Origin: Erysipelotrichia bacterium
GTDB taxonomy: Bacteria > Bacillota_I > Bacilli_A > Erysipelotrichales > Erysipelotrichaceae
DNA length: 51,447 nt
Direction of reading: 5' to 3'
NCBI GenBank assembly: GCA_012799935.1
Contig: JAAZKG010000071.1
Location: forward strand, 1-51,447
Positions 1-7,678 of this stretch are shown here, in pieces; within the stretch, counting starts at the first letter, position 1, and every line of letters starts with the position of its first letter. The notes under the pieces were generated by a model. That model worked only from the letters and a program-made list of their open reading frames with translations, made no database searches and was not told the DNA's origin. The translations under genes and the position numbers were made by a program.

Positions 1-841
1 CATTCAACACTGGTCTACCATATAATATTCCTTTACAATATTTAAACCAGCCAGCTTGTTTTAATTGCCACAAGCCTCTACTTTGAGCTAAAACATTTAA
101 ATCACAAGCTTCTAAAAACCAAATAAAGCCATCTTCTTTATACTTTTCTAAAAAGTTATTTACTTGACCATACTTTGTTCCACATAACATTAATAAAATG
201 TCTAAGCAGCCTCCAATAAGACGACCCGTTATTTCAACTTTATTTTCACCGTTTAAACTTTTATATTCAACTTTTTCAGTTAAATTGTATCCACATAAAG
301 CATTTCCTTCTAGTTTTGATAAACCCTCTAATTCATACATTTCATAACTATCAAAATGAAGTCTATTGCCAGTGATTAAATCATAGGCTTGTTGTAAAGA
401 TTCATCCCAATTTTTCATGCCAAAACTGCCAAAGTTACTTCCATAGATTGCAGCTGTATCGGTTAAAATTGGTAAAGTAAAAGTTAAATTAGTATTATCA
501 GAGCAACCCATAATATATTTTGGTTTAGCAAAACTCAATGTTTCAAAATCAATATAAGGCAACATGCTCATCATAAGTTCTCCCCCAGCCACGGAAATTA
601 TGAAATCAGTTTCAACATCAAGATACATTTCCATAAATTCTTTGGCTCTTTGTTCGTCTGTGGTGCTGCGACATTTTTCTGTTCCAAACAAATGTTCTAC
701 TTCTTTAATCTTATATCCAAGATTAGAAAACTTCTTATAGGCATTATTAAACTTGTCTTCATAAGGATAACCAAAAACTCCAAATGATGGAGCAATTAAG
801 CCAATAGTTCCCCCTTTTTTTAAGAAAGCTGGATAGCGCAT
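1..841 (-). CDS. LD-carboxypeptidase / MccF-like peptidase S66 (partial, C-terminus outside window)
   Basis: Translated from the minus strand, the frame starts at ATG 841-839 and stays open to base 1, giving about 280 residues without a stop. The N-terminus KKGGTIGLIAPS and the nucleophile region YIMGCSDNTN (Ser near residue 114), followed by GRLIGGCLDIL, are the hallmarks of family S66. Members cleave the L,D-bond of murein tetrapeptides during recycling or, as MccF, inactivate microcin-like peptides. The catalytic Glu/His region lies beyond the window. AAGGAG inside the end of gltX serves as ribosome site, and only one base separates the gltX stop from this ATG, so it is the last visible gene of a metG-gltX operon. 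No signal peptide is seen, as expected for a cytoplasmic enzyme. Confidence 0.85.
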   Translation of the reverse strand, partial: MRYPAFLKKGGTIGLIAPSFGVFGYPYEDKFNNAYKKFSNLGYKIKEVEHLFGTEKCRSTTDEQRAKEFMEMYLDVETDFIISVAGGELMMSMLPYIDFETLSFAKPKYIMGCSDNTNLTFTLPILTDTAAIYGSNFGSFGMKNWDESLQQAYDLITGNRLHFDSYEMYELEGLSKLEGNALCGYNLTEKVEYKSLNGENKVEITGRLIGGCLDILLMLCGTKYGQVNNFLEKYKEDGFIWFLEACDLNVLAQSRGLWQLKQAGWFKYCKGILYGRPVLN

Positions 842-842
842 A

Positions 843-2489
843 TTAATTAAACTCCTTAATAGTTTTATTAATTCTATTTACTGATTCCTCTTTCCCTAAA
901 ATTTGCATAATTGTCCATAAATCAGGAGAATTTCTATGACCTGTAATCGCAATTCTGATTACTTCGGAAACATCAGCTACCGATCCTTTATAGTTTTCAG
1001 GGTTTTCTCTATATTCTTTCATCTCGCTGGCATAACCATTATTGGCTGAAAGTTCTTTAACTTTTTCAAACCAAACTGAATTATCATCGTTATAATCATA
1101 GGTTTCAACAAACTGTGTTAAAAGATTTTTGGCAGTCTCATTATCACAACTAAAATCATCAACTCTATTATGATGATAAAATAAATCTATTGATTCTAAT
1201 ATCTGTGAACCATAAATATAGTCTTTTCTTCTTTTTCTTAGATCTAATCCCATTCCTAAAGTTAAAATTCTATCTAAATAATCTTCATTGTCAAAGTACA
1301 AATCATATTTATCTTTTTTTTGAGAAGAAACATACATTTTTAGGAAGTCTTTCATTTCTTCTAATGAAAATTTAGCTAAATATGTCTTAGAAATATTATG
1401 AAGTTTATCTAAATCAAATAATGCACCTGATTGTCCCATTTTGTCTAACGAGAACTTAAATTCTTCTAAATGAGTATCAGGATTTTTCAAATGCCATTGT
1501 TCAAAGTTCCAGTTTAGTAAAGTCATTAAATACAGTTTAACCGCATAAGGGTGATAGCCTAACTGACGATAATAATCTAAAGATAGTTCTGGATCTTTTC
1601 TTTTTGAAAGTTTACGTTTAGTTCCTTTTTCATCAATCTTCATCAAAACGGTTGTATGAGCATATTTTGGCAATTTAAACCCCAACATTTTAAATAGTTC
1701 TAAGTGTACTGGTAAAGTTCCTAACCATTCTTCTCCTCTTAAAACAATGGTCGTTTGCATTAGTGTATCATCAACAGCATGAGCAAAATGGTATGTTGGA
1801 ATACCATCAGTTTTGATGATTACCACATCTTGATTATTTTCGCGAACCGTAATATCTCCCTTAATTTCATCATGAAATATGCTTTGGTTTTCAATGTTTC
1901 CTGTACTTCTCATTCTAATAACAAATTTTTCTTTATTTTCTAAACGAACTTGAACTTCTTCCAATGATAGATTGCGGCAAGTTGCCCATTTACCATAGTA
2001 TCCAGTTGCTTCATTTAAACTTTTTTGTTGTTTTCTTTTTTCAGTCAATTGTTTTCCTGAGCAAAAACAAGGATAAGCTTTTCCTTCAGAAACAAGTCTT
2101 TTAGCAAAAGTCTGATAGATTTCTGCTCTTTGTCTTTGATAGTATGGCCCATAATTTCCTTCATGAGGCTGATGATGAGCCCCTTCATCAAAATATATTT
2201 GGAAATAATCAAAACTAGAGATAATTGCATCAACAGCTCCAGGCACTTTTCTTTTTAAATCTGTATCTTCAATTCTTAAAAAGAACACCCCTCCACTTTG
2301 ATGAGCTATTCTTTCATCAGCTAGGGCACTATAAAGATTTCCTAAATGGATAAACCCTGTAGGAGAAGGCGCGATTCTAAGCACTTCAGCATTTTCTGGC
2401 AAATCTCTTTTTGGATATTTATCGAAATAATATTGGCAGTCATGTTTCAATTTTGGAAACAGAATATCCGCAAGTTTTTGATAGTCCAT
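843..2489 (-). CDS. gltX: Glutamyl-tRNA synthetase
   Basis: Class I aminoacyl-tRNA synthetase that charges tRNA-Glu (and possibly tRNA-Gln in organisms using the GatCAB route). The HIGH-type motif is PSPTGFIHLGN (residues 41-51) and the KMSKS-type motif is KRKLSKRKDPE near residue 293. At 548 residues it is longer than the usual 480-500, partly because the catalytic core is preceded by about 38 residues not found in the common GltX. The start is supported by an AAGGAAG ribosome site about eight bases upstream. It lies 15 bp downstream of metG and directly upstream of the LD-carboxypeptidase gene, so the three look co-transcribed. Identity is certain; whether it is discriminating cannot be judged from sequence alone. 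Confidence 0.96.
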   Translation of the reverse strand: MDYQKLADILFPKLKHDCQYYFDKYPKRDLPENAEVLRIAPSPTGFIHLGNLYSALADERIAHQSGGVFFLRIEDTDLKRKVPGAVDAIISSFDYFQIYFDEGAHHQPHEGNYGPYYQRQRAEIYQTFAKRLVSEGKAYPCFCSGKQLTEKRKQQKSLNEATGYYGKWATCRNLSLEEVQVRLENKEKFVIRMRSTGNIENQSIFHDEIKGDITVRENNQDVVIIKTDGIPTYHFAHAVDDTLMQTTIVLRGEEWLGTLPVHLELFKMLGFKLPKYAHTTVLMKIDEKGTKRKLSKRKDPELSLDYYRQLGYHPYAVKLYLMTLLNWNFEQWHLKNPDTHLEEFKFSLDKMGQSGALFDLDKLHNISKTYLAKFSLEEMKDFLKMYVSSQKKDKYDLYFDNEDYLDRILTLGMGLDLRKRRKDYIYGSQILESIDLFYHHNRVDDFSCDNETAKNLLTQFVETYDYNDDNSVWFEKVKELSANNGYASEMKEYRENPENYKGSVADVSEVIRIAITGHRNSPDLWTIMQILGKEESVNRINKTIKEFN

Positions 2490-2504
2490 ATTTTTCTTCC
2501 TTTC

Positions 2505-4484
2505 TTATTTAAATTGACTTGGATGTTTTGCATAAAAGTCTTCTCTTTCTTTTAGTTCAGTGATTTTATGATTTTCTTTATCTTCCATAAAGAAGTAGTT
2601 ATCTTCAAATATATTATCCCAACTAAAGAACTTTTCTTTATCAAAACCCAAATATTCAACGGTCTTTTCAGTTCCTTCTGGACATACTGGATGAGACAAC
2701 ACTGTCGCAACTCTTACCATATGGAATCCATCAATTAATGTTTGTCTTTTTAACTGAGCATCTTCATTTTGGTTAGCTAGGTTATTATTTCTTGACCAGT
2801 ATTTATTAGCTTGTCTAATGTAAGTGTCTAAAACATTATGAACTTGATGTAATTCAAAACGATACATTACTTTTTCGTATTCTAGAATTGTCTTTTTAGA
2901 TATTTTTAGTATTTCTTCTGATATCTTTCCATATGGCAATATTCCATCGAAGAACTTTTGACTTGCATAGAAGCAACTTCTAACTAATCTATTTAAGACA
3001 TTGGTAAATAAGTTTCCTTGTGCAAGCACTGGGTCTTGTTCATTTTCATTGGCAGTTGGATTTAAAGGTTTTGGCATAAAACTAACTGATTTATTAGCTA
3101 GCGCTAAACCTAAGAAATGAGCTCTCAACTGCTCAGGAGTATAGTAATTCAATAATTCTTGAGCCATTGGAGGTTTAATTTCTCCTGAAGAAGATGCTTT
3201 TTTGTCTAAAAATAAGACATGATGATTTGCGACTAAAGTCGTTAATTGTAATTGACCTTTATCTGGATTTATTCTTAATTTTTTTCCTTCCTGAGCCATA
3301 AACATCGGCATTTGAGCTATCCCATAAAAATAGATATTATCTTGACCAATAAATTGATAAACTTGAGCTTCAGGATTACACCAGTAATCTTTCCACTTTT
3401 CCATATCTTTACCCATTATCTTTAGATAAGTCTTAGTAAATGAGATAGGTGCCCATAAACTTTCTGGCCAAACCCAAACAGTTAAACCTTCTTCTCCTTC
3501 TAATGATGGAGCTTTTACTCCCCACTCAATATTTCCTGTTAAACGAAGTGGAACTAAAGTTTTGCCTGTTCTATAGCGTATAGAGTTTTTTGTTAGAATT
3601 TCACAAGCTGTTTCTCTTTCAGTTAGTGTTTTAAATTCAATGGTAAAACTATCTTTTACATTTTCTAAATCTGAACATAAATGTTTAGGTAATTGATTTT
3701 TAATGTTTTTATATGTTTCAACGCCTTCTTTTCTAACATAAATTATTGGTCTTTCTAAAAATTCCCTCATTGTCTCCCAAACTATTTTTCTGACATTTGG
3801 TTTTAATGCAATATCATTTACATATTCCTCTAAAATATCGTAGCAGTCAGTTAATTTGAAATACCAATTGACTACATCTCTCATTTCAGGAACCTCGCCT
3901 GTAATAGTGCTTCTAGGATTAATTAAGTCTTCTGGCATATATTGATGTCCTAAATCACATTCATCAGCATAGCCTTTTTCAGATTGACAATTTCTAATTG
4001 GACATTTGCCAATCACTTGTCTTCCATTTAAAAAGCAGTCTGCTTTTGCATCATAGAATTGCTTTGTTACCATCTTTTTTAACCATCCATGATTATATAA
4101 ATTTTGGATAAATTCATAAGTTTCCTGTTGATGAATATCTTTTGCCTCTAAAAGACCACTAGCTCCATAGAAGTTTAAACTGATTCCGTATGCCTCTAGT
4201 GTTGCTTTTTGGTCTAAATGATTTTCCATAACATAATCTTCAATTGTACCTGAAAAACCTTCTTCTTCAACTTTTTTACGATAGCCTTCAACAATTGGTG
4301 AACCATAGCAGTCTGTCCCACTTAAAAAAATAACATTATCCTTGCCTATTCTATCTCTTAGGAATCTAGCAAAAACATCTGCATGAATAAACATTCCGCC
4401 AACATGACCAAAATGTAGCGACTTATTACCATAAGGCATTCCACCAGTAATTACTGCTTTTTTGGGAAAATTAGGACGCGACAT
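2505..4484 (-). CDS. metG: Methionyl-tRNA synthetase, divergent KMSKS type
   Basis: Class I synthetase charging initiator and elongator tRNA-Met. The HIGH motif is LHFGH (His24-His27), followed by the conserved SGTDCYGSP stretch and a cysteine-bearing zinc knuckle (CPIRNC...CDLG). Where KMSKSRGN is expected the protein reads KKASSSGEIKPP, an unusual variant. The start was moved in to ATG 4484 because a strong GGAGG lies seven bases before it; an upstream in-frame ATG at 4523 has no such site. At 659 residues it ends after the anticodon-binding helices and no C-terminal Trbp111-like OB fold is apparent; the length comes from large insertions in the catalytic half. First gene of metG-gltX-LD-carboxypeptidase, divergent from the aminopeptidase gene. 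Confidence 0.93.
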   Translation of the reverse strand: MSRPNFPKKAVITGGMPYGNKSLHFGHVGGMFIHADVFARFLRDRIGKDNVIFLSGTDCYGSPIVEGYRKKVEEEGFSGTIEDYVMENHLDQKATLEAYGISLNFYGASGLLEAKDIHQQETYEFIQNLYNHGWLKKMVTKQFYDAKADCFLNGRQVIGKCPIRNCQSEKGYADECDLGHQYMPEDLINPRSTITGEVPEMRDVVNWYFKLTDCYDILEEYVNDIALKPNVRKIVWETMREFLERPIIYVRKEGVETYKNIKNQLPKHLCSDLENVKDSFTIEFKTLTERETACEILTKNSIRYRTGKTLVPLRLTGNIEWGVKAPSLEGEEGLTVWVWPESLWAPISFTKTYLKIMGKDMEKWKDYWCNPEAQVYQFIGQDNIYFYGIAQMPMFMAQEGKKLRINPDKGQLQLTTLVANHHVLFLDKKASSSGEIKPPMAQELLNYYTPEQLRAHFLGLALANKSVSFMPKPLNPTANENEQDPVLAQGNLFTNVLNRLVRSCFYASQKFFDGILPYGKISEEILKISKKTILEYEKVMYRFELHQVHNVLDTYIRQANKYWSRNNNLANQNEDAQLKRQTLIDGFHMVRVATVLSHPVCPEGTEKTVEYLGFDKEKFFSWDNIFEDNYFFMEDKENHKITELKEREDFYAKHPSQFK

Positions 4485-4575
4485 ACAAAATACCTCCATT
4501 AAATCACAAAGATTATACCACACTATTACATCAATTATACATCAATGTCATATAATTATCCTGAGGATTACTAAT

Positions 4576-5655
4576 ATGAATGAAAGAATTACTAAATTAA
4601 AAAAAATCATGGAACAGGAAAAGATTGATCATGTTCTTATTACAGACTATTACAATCTGAAGTACTTTATTAATCTAGAGTTAGATCCGGGTGAAAGAAT
4701 GATTGTTCTTCTAGTTAGTAAAAATAAAGAAAACATTTTATTTATTAATGAATTGTTTTCTATTCCTTCTTCAAAAAACTACAAAAACATTTACTACAAC
4801 GATACTGATGATTGTATTAGTCTACTTTCAAGTCATTTGTCTGGTAAATCAATTTATATTGATGGTAAATGGACAGCTTCCTTTTTATTGAAATTAATGA
4901 ATCGCTTTTCCGCAAATTATAAAGATGCTAGCCATTTAATAACCAAACTAAGGGCAATCAAAGACAGTAAAGAGATAGAGTTAATGCTTAAAGCTTCTTT
5001 AAATAATGATGAAGTAATGAAAAAGATTTTTCCTTACATAAAATTAGGTATTAGCGAAAAAGAAATTCACAATCATTTATTACTTGAATTTAAAAAACTA
5101 ACTCCCGAACCAGTTCCCTTTGATCCAATTGTAGCTTTTGGTAAAAACGCTAGTAATCCTCATCATATATCTGATAACACCATCCTACAAAAAGGTGATG
5201 TTTGTCTTATTGATATGGGCTGTCGTCATCAAGGATATTGCTCTGATATGACTAGAACTTTTTTACAAAAAAATGAAAAAATGGAAGAGATTTATGAAAT
5301 TGTTAAAAACGCTAATAGGTTAGCTATTGAAGCCATAAAACCTGGTAAGAGATTTTCAGAAATCGATAAAGTAGCCAGAGATTATATCAGTTCATTTGGT
5401 TATGGACAATATTTTACTCATCGTTTAGGGCATGGAATTGGGCTGGAAATTCATGAAGGATATGATGTTTCTTCCACCAGCGAAATTCTTATTGAAGAAG
5501 GCATGTGCTTTTCTATTGAACCCGGAATATATTTACCAGATGTTGGAGGGGTTCGCATTGAAGATTTAGTTGTAGTCTCAAAAAAAGGAGTTATTATTTT
5601 AAATAGTTTTCCAAAAGAAAAACAATTTATATTCAAAGGTCTATCTTATAGATAA
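4576..5655 (+). CDS. M24 family aminopeptidase P / Xaa-Pro dipeptidase
   Basis: Metallopeptidase of the pita-bread fold that removes the residue preceding proline from peptides. The N-terminal creatinase-like domain (residues 1-125) is followed by the catalytic domain carrying all expected metal ligands: Asp in DMGCRHQGYCSDMTRTF (two Asp), His in HRLGHGIGLE, Glu in SIEPGIY and Glu in RIEDLV. The start at ATG 4576 follows GAGGA with a normal gap; a longer frame reaching back to 4462 would run into the metG coding region. The 359-residue length is typical of PepQ/YqhT proteins. In Bacillus the homologue sits before efp; here a DUF6440 protein follows instead. Confidence 0.93.
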   Translation: MNERITKLKKIMEQEKIDHVLITDYYNLKYFINLELDPGERMIVLLVSKNKENILFINELFSIPSSKNYKNIYYNDTDDCISLLSSHLSGKSIYIDGKWTASFLLKLMNRFSANYKDASHLITKLRAIKDSKEIELMLKASLNNDEVMKKIFPYIKLGISEKEIHNHLLLEFKKLTPEPVPFDPIVAFGKNASNPHHISDNTILQKGDVCLIDMGCRHQGYCSDMTRTFLQKNEKMEEIYEIVKNANRLAIEAIKPGKRFSEIDKVARDYISSFGYGQYFTHRLGHGIGLEIHEGYDVSSTSEILIEEGMCFSIEPGIYLPDVGGVRIEDLVVVSKKGVIILNSFPKEKQFIFKGLSYR

Positions 5656-5710
5656 ACCTAAGTTTAATCAATTAATGAACTAAATTATAAATTTATAGGA
5701 GGTAGTTTAA

Positions 5711-5902
5711 ATGGCTAAGAAAAAAAGATTTAAAAAAATATATTCGCAAGGCGGATTAAAAACTAAAGAAATATGGATAGATACAGAAACTGGAGTTAAT
5801 TATTTTTATTATGAAGCAGGTTATTTTGGCGGATTCACTCCATTACTAGATAAAGATGGTAAACCATTAATTACTTCAGTTAATGAAAAAGAAGAAGTTT
5901 AA
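5711..5902 (+). CDS. DUF6440-type small protein
   Basis: Sixty-three residues, beginning with a lysine-rich start (MAKKKRFKKIY) and carrying the family pattern YSQGG..., TGVNYF, GGFTPLLDKDGKP. These are the conserved positions of DUF6440, a family of small proteins of unknown function, often phage- or plasmid-associated or near mobile regions in Bacillota. The ribosome site AGGAGG lies seven bases before the ATG, so translation is well supported. It follows the aminopeptidase gene by 55 bp and opens the accessory stretch that runs to about 9.3 kb. No function is assigned. Confidence 0.75.
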   Translation: MAKKKRFKKIYSQGGLKTKEIWIDTETGVNYFYYEAGYFGGFTPLLDKDGKPLITSVNEKEEV

Positions 5903-5963
5903 TACTCATTTTAATTAAAATATTTTCTAAATAACTGCTCCACCCCTAATTTTTAGGTGCGTC

Positions 5964-6104
5964 GTGTAATATTCAGTAAAGTTGATTTATTTTCCTTGAC
6001 AATTGTGTAATAAGCTATGATCAAAGAATTTTCGAGACACTCTCAAACTATCTGTTAAGAAATTTCTTACATTTACTCGCAAATCATCTTTCTGAATATT
6101 ACAC
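5964..6104. repeat. 13-bp inverted repeat flanking a 141-bp segment
   Basis: GTGTAATATTCAG (5964-5976) recurs as its exact reverse complement CTGAATATTACAC (6092-6104), with 115 bp between the arms. This lies in the 353-bp gap between the DUF6440 gene and the merR fragment. The arrangement resembles terminal inverted repeats of a miniature element or a residue of an insertion sequence, but no flanking target duplication was recognised. The remainder of the gap is AT-rich, with a weak hairpin at about 5941-5960 (CACCCCTAA...TTAGGTG) that may end DUF6440 transcription. Confidence 0.45.
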
Positions 6105-6106
6105 AT
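5987..6106 (-). pseudogene. 39-codon fragment, weakly like a pseudouridine synthase N-terminus
   Basis: A 39-residue frame (MCNIQKDDLRVNVRNFLTDS..., ending ...LLHNCQGK) lies on the minus strand across the inverted repeat. The pattern DLRVNVRNFLTDSLRVSRKFF resembles the S4-like N-terminal domain of RluA-family pseudouridine synthases, in which a short loop and 'SR' helix follow. There is no ribosome site and no continuation into a catalytic domain, so if real it is only a remnant. The resemblance is by eye and may be chance. Confidence 0.2.
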
Positions 6107-6204
6107 TTTTTATTGTTTTATCACATAAATGGAATAACAATTTAAATTACTATTAATAAGGTGTAGATTGAATTTTTTATCGCTTATAATTGTCTCAAAA
6201 AGGC

Positions 6205-6235
6205 TTGTTTGTGACATCGCGTCATGAAATATAAT
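6205..6235 (+). promoter_or_regulatory. MerR-type promoter with 19-bp spacer and operator dyad
   Basis: TTGTTT (6205-6210) and TATAAT (6230-6235) are separated by 19 bp, longer than the normal 17. Inside the spacer sits the dyad TGAC-ATCGC-GTCA (6212-6224). An over-long spacer with the operator centred in it is the classic layout for promoters activated by MerR-family regulators, which twist the DNA to realign the two boxes. It lies just upstream of the merR fragment, so autoregulation is the natural reading. Confidence 0.55.
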
Positions 6236-6255
6236 ACGTATTAGGGAAAATATTC

Positions 6256-6456
6256 ATGGGAAAATACCGAGCAATACCAGAAGGTTTTATGACAATAGGC
6301 AAAGTAGCCCAAAAAATTGGTGTTACTGTTCGCACTCTACAATACTACGATAAAGAAAGATTGTTTACTCCTTTTGCTAAAAGTGAAGGCGGACGAAGAC
6401 TTTATACAGATAGAGATTTAGTTATGCTTTCCCAGCTTCATAGGGATATCAGTTAA
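6256..6456 (+). pseudogene. MerR-family regulator, truncated to its DNA-binding domain
   Basis: Sixty-six residues that match only the N-terminal winged helix of a MerR regulator: FMTIGKVAQKIGVTVRTLQYYDKE (helix-turn-helix) and GGRRLYTDRDLVML (wing). Intact members continue for 180 or more residues through a dimerisation coiled coil and an effector domain; here the frame stops right after LSQLHRDIS. No strong ribosome site precedes ATG 6256. The stop codon overlaps the start of a short frame that looks like the C-terminal end of a membrane protein, so a deletion that removed the rest of merR and most of a neighbouring gene is the simplest explanation. A functional mini-repressor cannot be excluded because the DNA-binding domain and its MerR-type promoter are intact. 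Confidence 0.6.
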
Positions 6457-6563
6457 TGTTAGATGGTGGTTTCTGCCTTGAAAATTTGTGGTATCCATCT
6501 TGTGTTTTTGTTACAGCAATAATAGCGATATCAATTCTTCTAAGAAAACAAAACTTTGAGTAA
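6456..6563 (+). pseudogene. C-terminal remnant of a membrane protein
   Basis: A 35-codon frame beginning in the overlap TAATG with the merR fragment. It encodes LENLWYPSCVFVTAI and a hydrophobic segment ending in ISILLRKQNFE. One transmembrane helix followed by a short charged tail is typical of the C-terminal end of an ABC permease or transporter, a gene type often found beside this class of MerR regulator. The bases after it (to 6713) hold further hydrophobic but stop-ridden frames, such as LIVYFIYRYLLGISYLNALY near 6565-6640, with no gene that can be supported. It is read as debris of a deleted transporter. Confidence 0.35.
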
Positions 6564-6713
6564 GCTGATTGTTTATTTTATATATCGTTATCTTTTGGGC
6601 ATCAGTTATTTAAATGCTTTATACGCATTGATATTCCTTTTGTTTTGGTGGCAGTAATTCTAGCATAAATTTATTTTTGCTAATATACGCTTAATTAAAA
6701 AGTAATTTAGTCC

Positions 6714-6750
6714 AAAAACAGCAGAGTTAATTTTATTATCTGCTGTTTTT
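6714..6750. terminator. Bidirectional rho-independent terminator
   Basis: AAAAACAGCAG (6714-6724) pairs with CTGCTGTTTTT (6740-6750) around a 15-base AT-rich loop, giving an 11-bp stem with T runs on both strands. It overlaps the 3' end of the kinase gene on the minus strand and closes the decayed plus-strand region. Confidence 0.75.
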
Positions 6751-7254
6751 AGATTGTTTATTTAACAAATCTTTCAAGAAATTTGTTGCTTCATTTCGAT
6801 TTTTAAAAATGATGATTTTTTTATCTGAATATTTCTTTAGTAAGCTTATAGTTTTTGGCCTGCTTTCAACATCATATTTTTTTATATAATTGATAAACTT
6901 TTCATCTTCTTTTTCTGTTGCTTCAATATAAGGTAAATCGCTTCTTTGTTTTCCCTTGCGTAAATTTATTCCTTCAAGACAAATATCCAAAGGATAATCC
7001 AAAAAGAAGATTGTATCACAATATTTCATTCTAAATTCCATTGTTGAACTATAGTTTCCATCTATTATCCACTGCGCTTTTTTAATTTCTTTCTTTAATT
7101 TTTCCATAAAAACTCTTTGATCAACAGTTGTGCCATCATCATTCCAATAAAGCCTATCTAAATGAACGAGATGAATTTTTGTTATATCATGTAATATTTT
7201 AGAAAAAGTGCTTTTTCCACTTCCTGGACAACCAATTACAATAATTCTTTGCAT
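6736..7254 (-). CDS. P-loop kinase-like protein (adenylate kinase / FlaR-like)
   Basis: A 172-residue single-domain P-loop NTPase. The Walker A motif GCPGSGKST lies at residues 8-16, the LID-side motif HLDRLYW near residue 31, the IIDGNYSSTM segment around 63-72, and a Walker B-like strand TIFFLDYPLD around 81-90. This pattern belongs to the small 'topology modulation protein' / adenylate-kinase-like family in Bacillota, whose phosphoryl acceptor is not known. GGAGGTG lies just before the ATG. The end overlaps the terminator stem. It sits between decayed regulator genes and is probably part of a laterally variable stretch. Confidence 0.75.
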   Translation of the reverse strand: MQRIIVIGCPGSGKSTFSKILHDITKIHLVHLDRLYWNDDGTTVDQRVFMEKLKKEIKKAQWIIDGNYSSTMEFRMKYCDTIFFLDYPLDICLEGINLRKGKQRSDLPYIEATEKEDEKFINYIKKYDVESRPKTISLLKKYSDKKIIIFKNRNEATNFLKDLLNKQSKNSR

Positions 7255-7278
7255 TAACTCACCTCCATTAACTTCTAT

Positions 7279-7632
7279 TTAACTATAGGTTTCTTTTAAC
7301 AACTCTTCAAGAGCGACACCATACAATTTAGCAAGAGCAATTAGATTAGTAGTATTTGGATCAGAATTGCTACTTTCCCACTTTTATACTGCTTGTCTAC
7401 TAATTCCTAAATATTTAGCAACAAACTCTTGTGTCATATTGCACCTAATGCGATATTCCTTTAATACTTGACCTAAAGATTTTGCCAATTCTTGCTTTTC
7501 TTGACTAATTTCTTTTGAATTTATATATTTTCTTAATGCTCTAACAATTAAAAAAACAAATAACCCTTTAGCAAAAAATTTGTAATTATCATAATTACAC
7601 CTATAACACCATTCATGCTTTGGGATTTTCCT
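7279..7632 (-). pseudogene. XRE-family helix-turn-helix regulator broken by a nonsense codon
   Basis: On the minus strand an open stretch encodes an XRE-type HTH: LGQVLKEYRIRCNMTQEF, VAKYLGISRQAV, then TAA (7384-7386), then KWESSNSDPNTTNLIALAK and a natural end at 7279. In family members the motif reads ISRQAVSKWE, so the stop replaces the conserved Ser by one base change (TCA to TAA). No ATG with a ribosome site starts the frame. Downstream, the segment after the stop is intact and undegraded, so the mutation looks recent. Sequencing error is the alternative. Confidence 0.8.
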
Positions 7633-7678
7633 TTACGACTAAATTCTAGATGTTTTTCTTTAGTTGCTATATGTTTTT
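7548..7678 (-). pseudogene. Fragment of a basic/transmembrane tail, frame-shifted relative to the HTH
   Basis: In the next frame upstream of the broken HTH, and just after the GNAT stop codon, the minus strand encodes TKEKHLEFSRKGKSQSMNGV followed by a hydrophobic stretch that ends at 7548. A basic patch followed by a membrane segment is the kind of tail found on some membrane-anchored XRE regulators. It overlaps the HTH frame and has no start. It is probably the remnant of a second regulator or of a rearranged single gene. Confidence 0.25.

Noticed and set aside
2505-4523. Longer MetRS starting at 4523
   Set aside because: The 13 extra residues are not typical, and the GGAGG ribosome site sits directly before ATG 4484.
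4462-4575. N-terminal extension of the aminopeptidase into metG
   Set aside because: It would overlap metG coding on the other strand, lacks a ribosome site, and the protein family starts at the MNERITKLKK segment.
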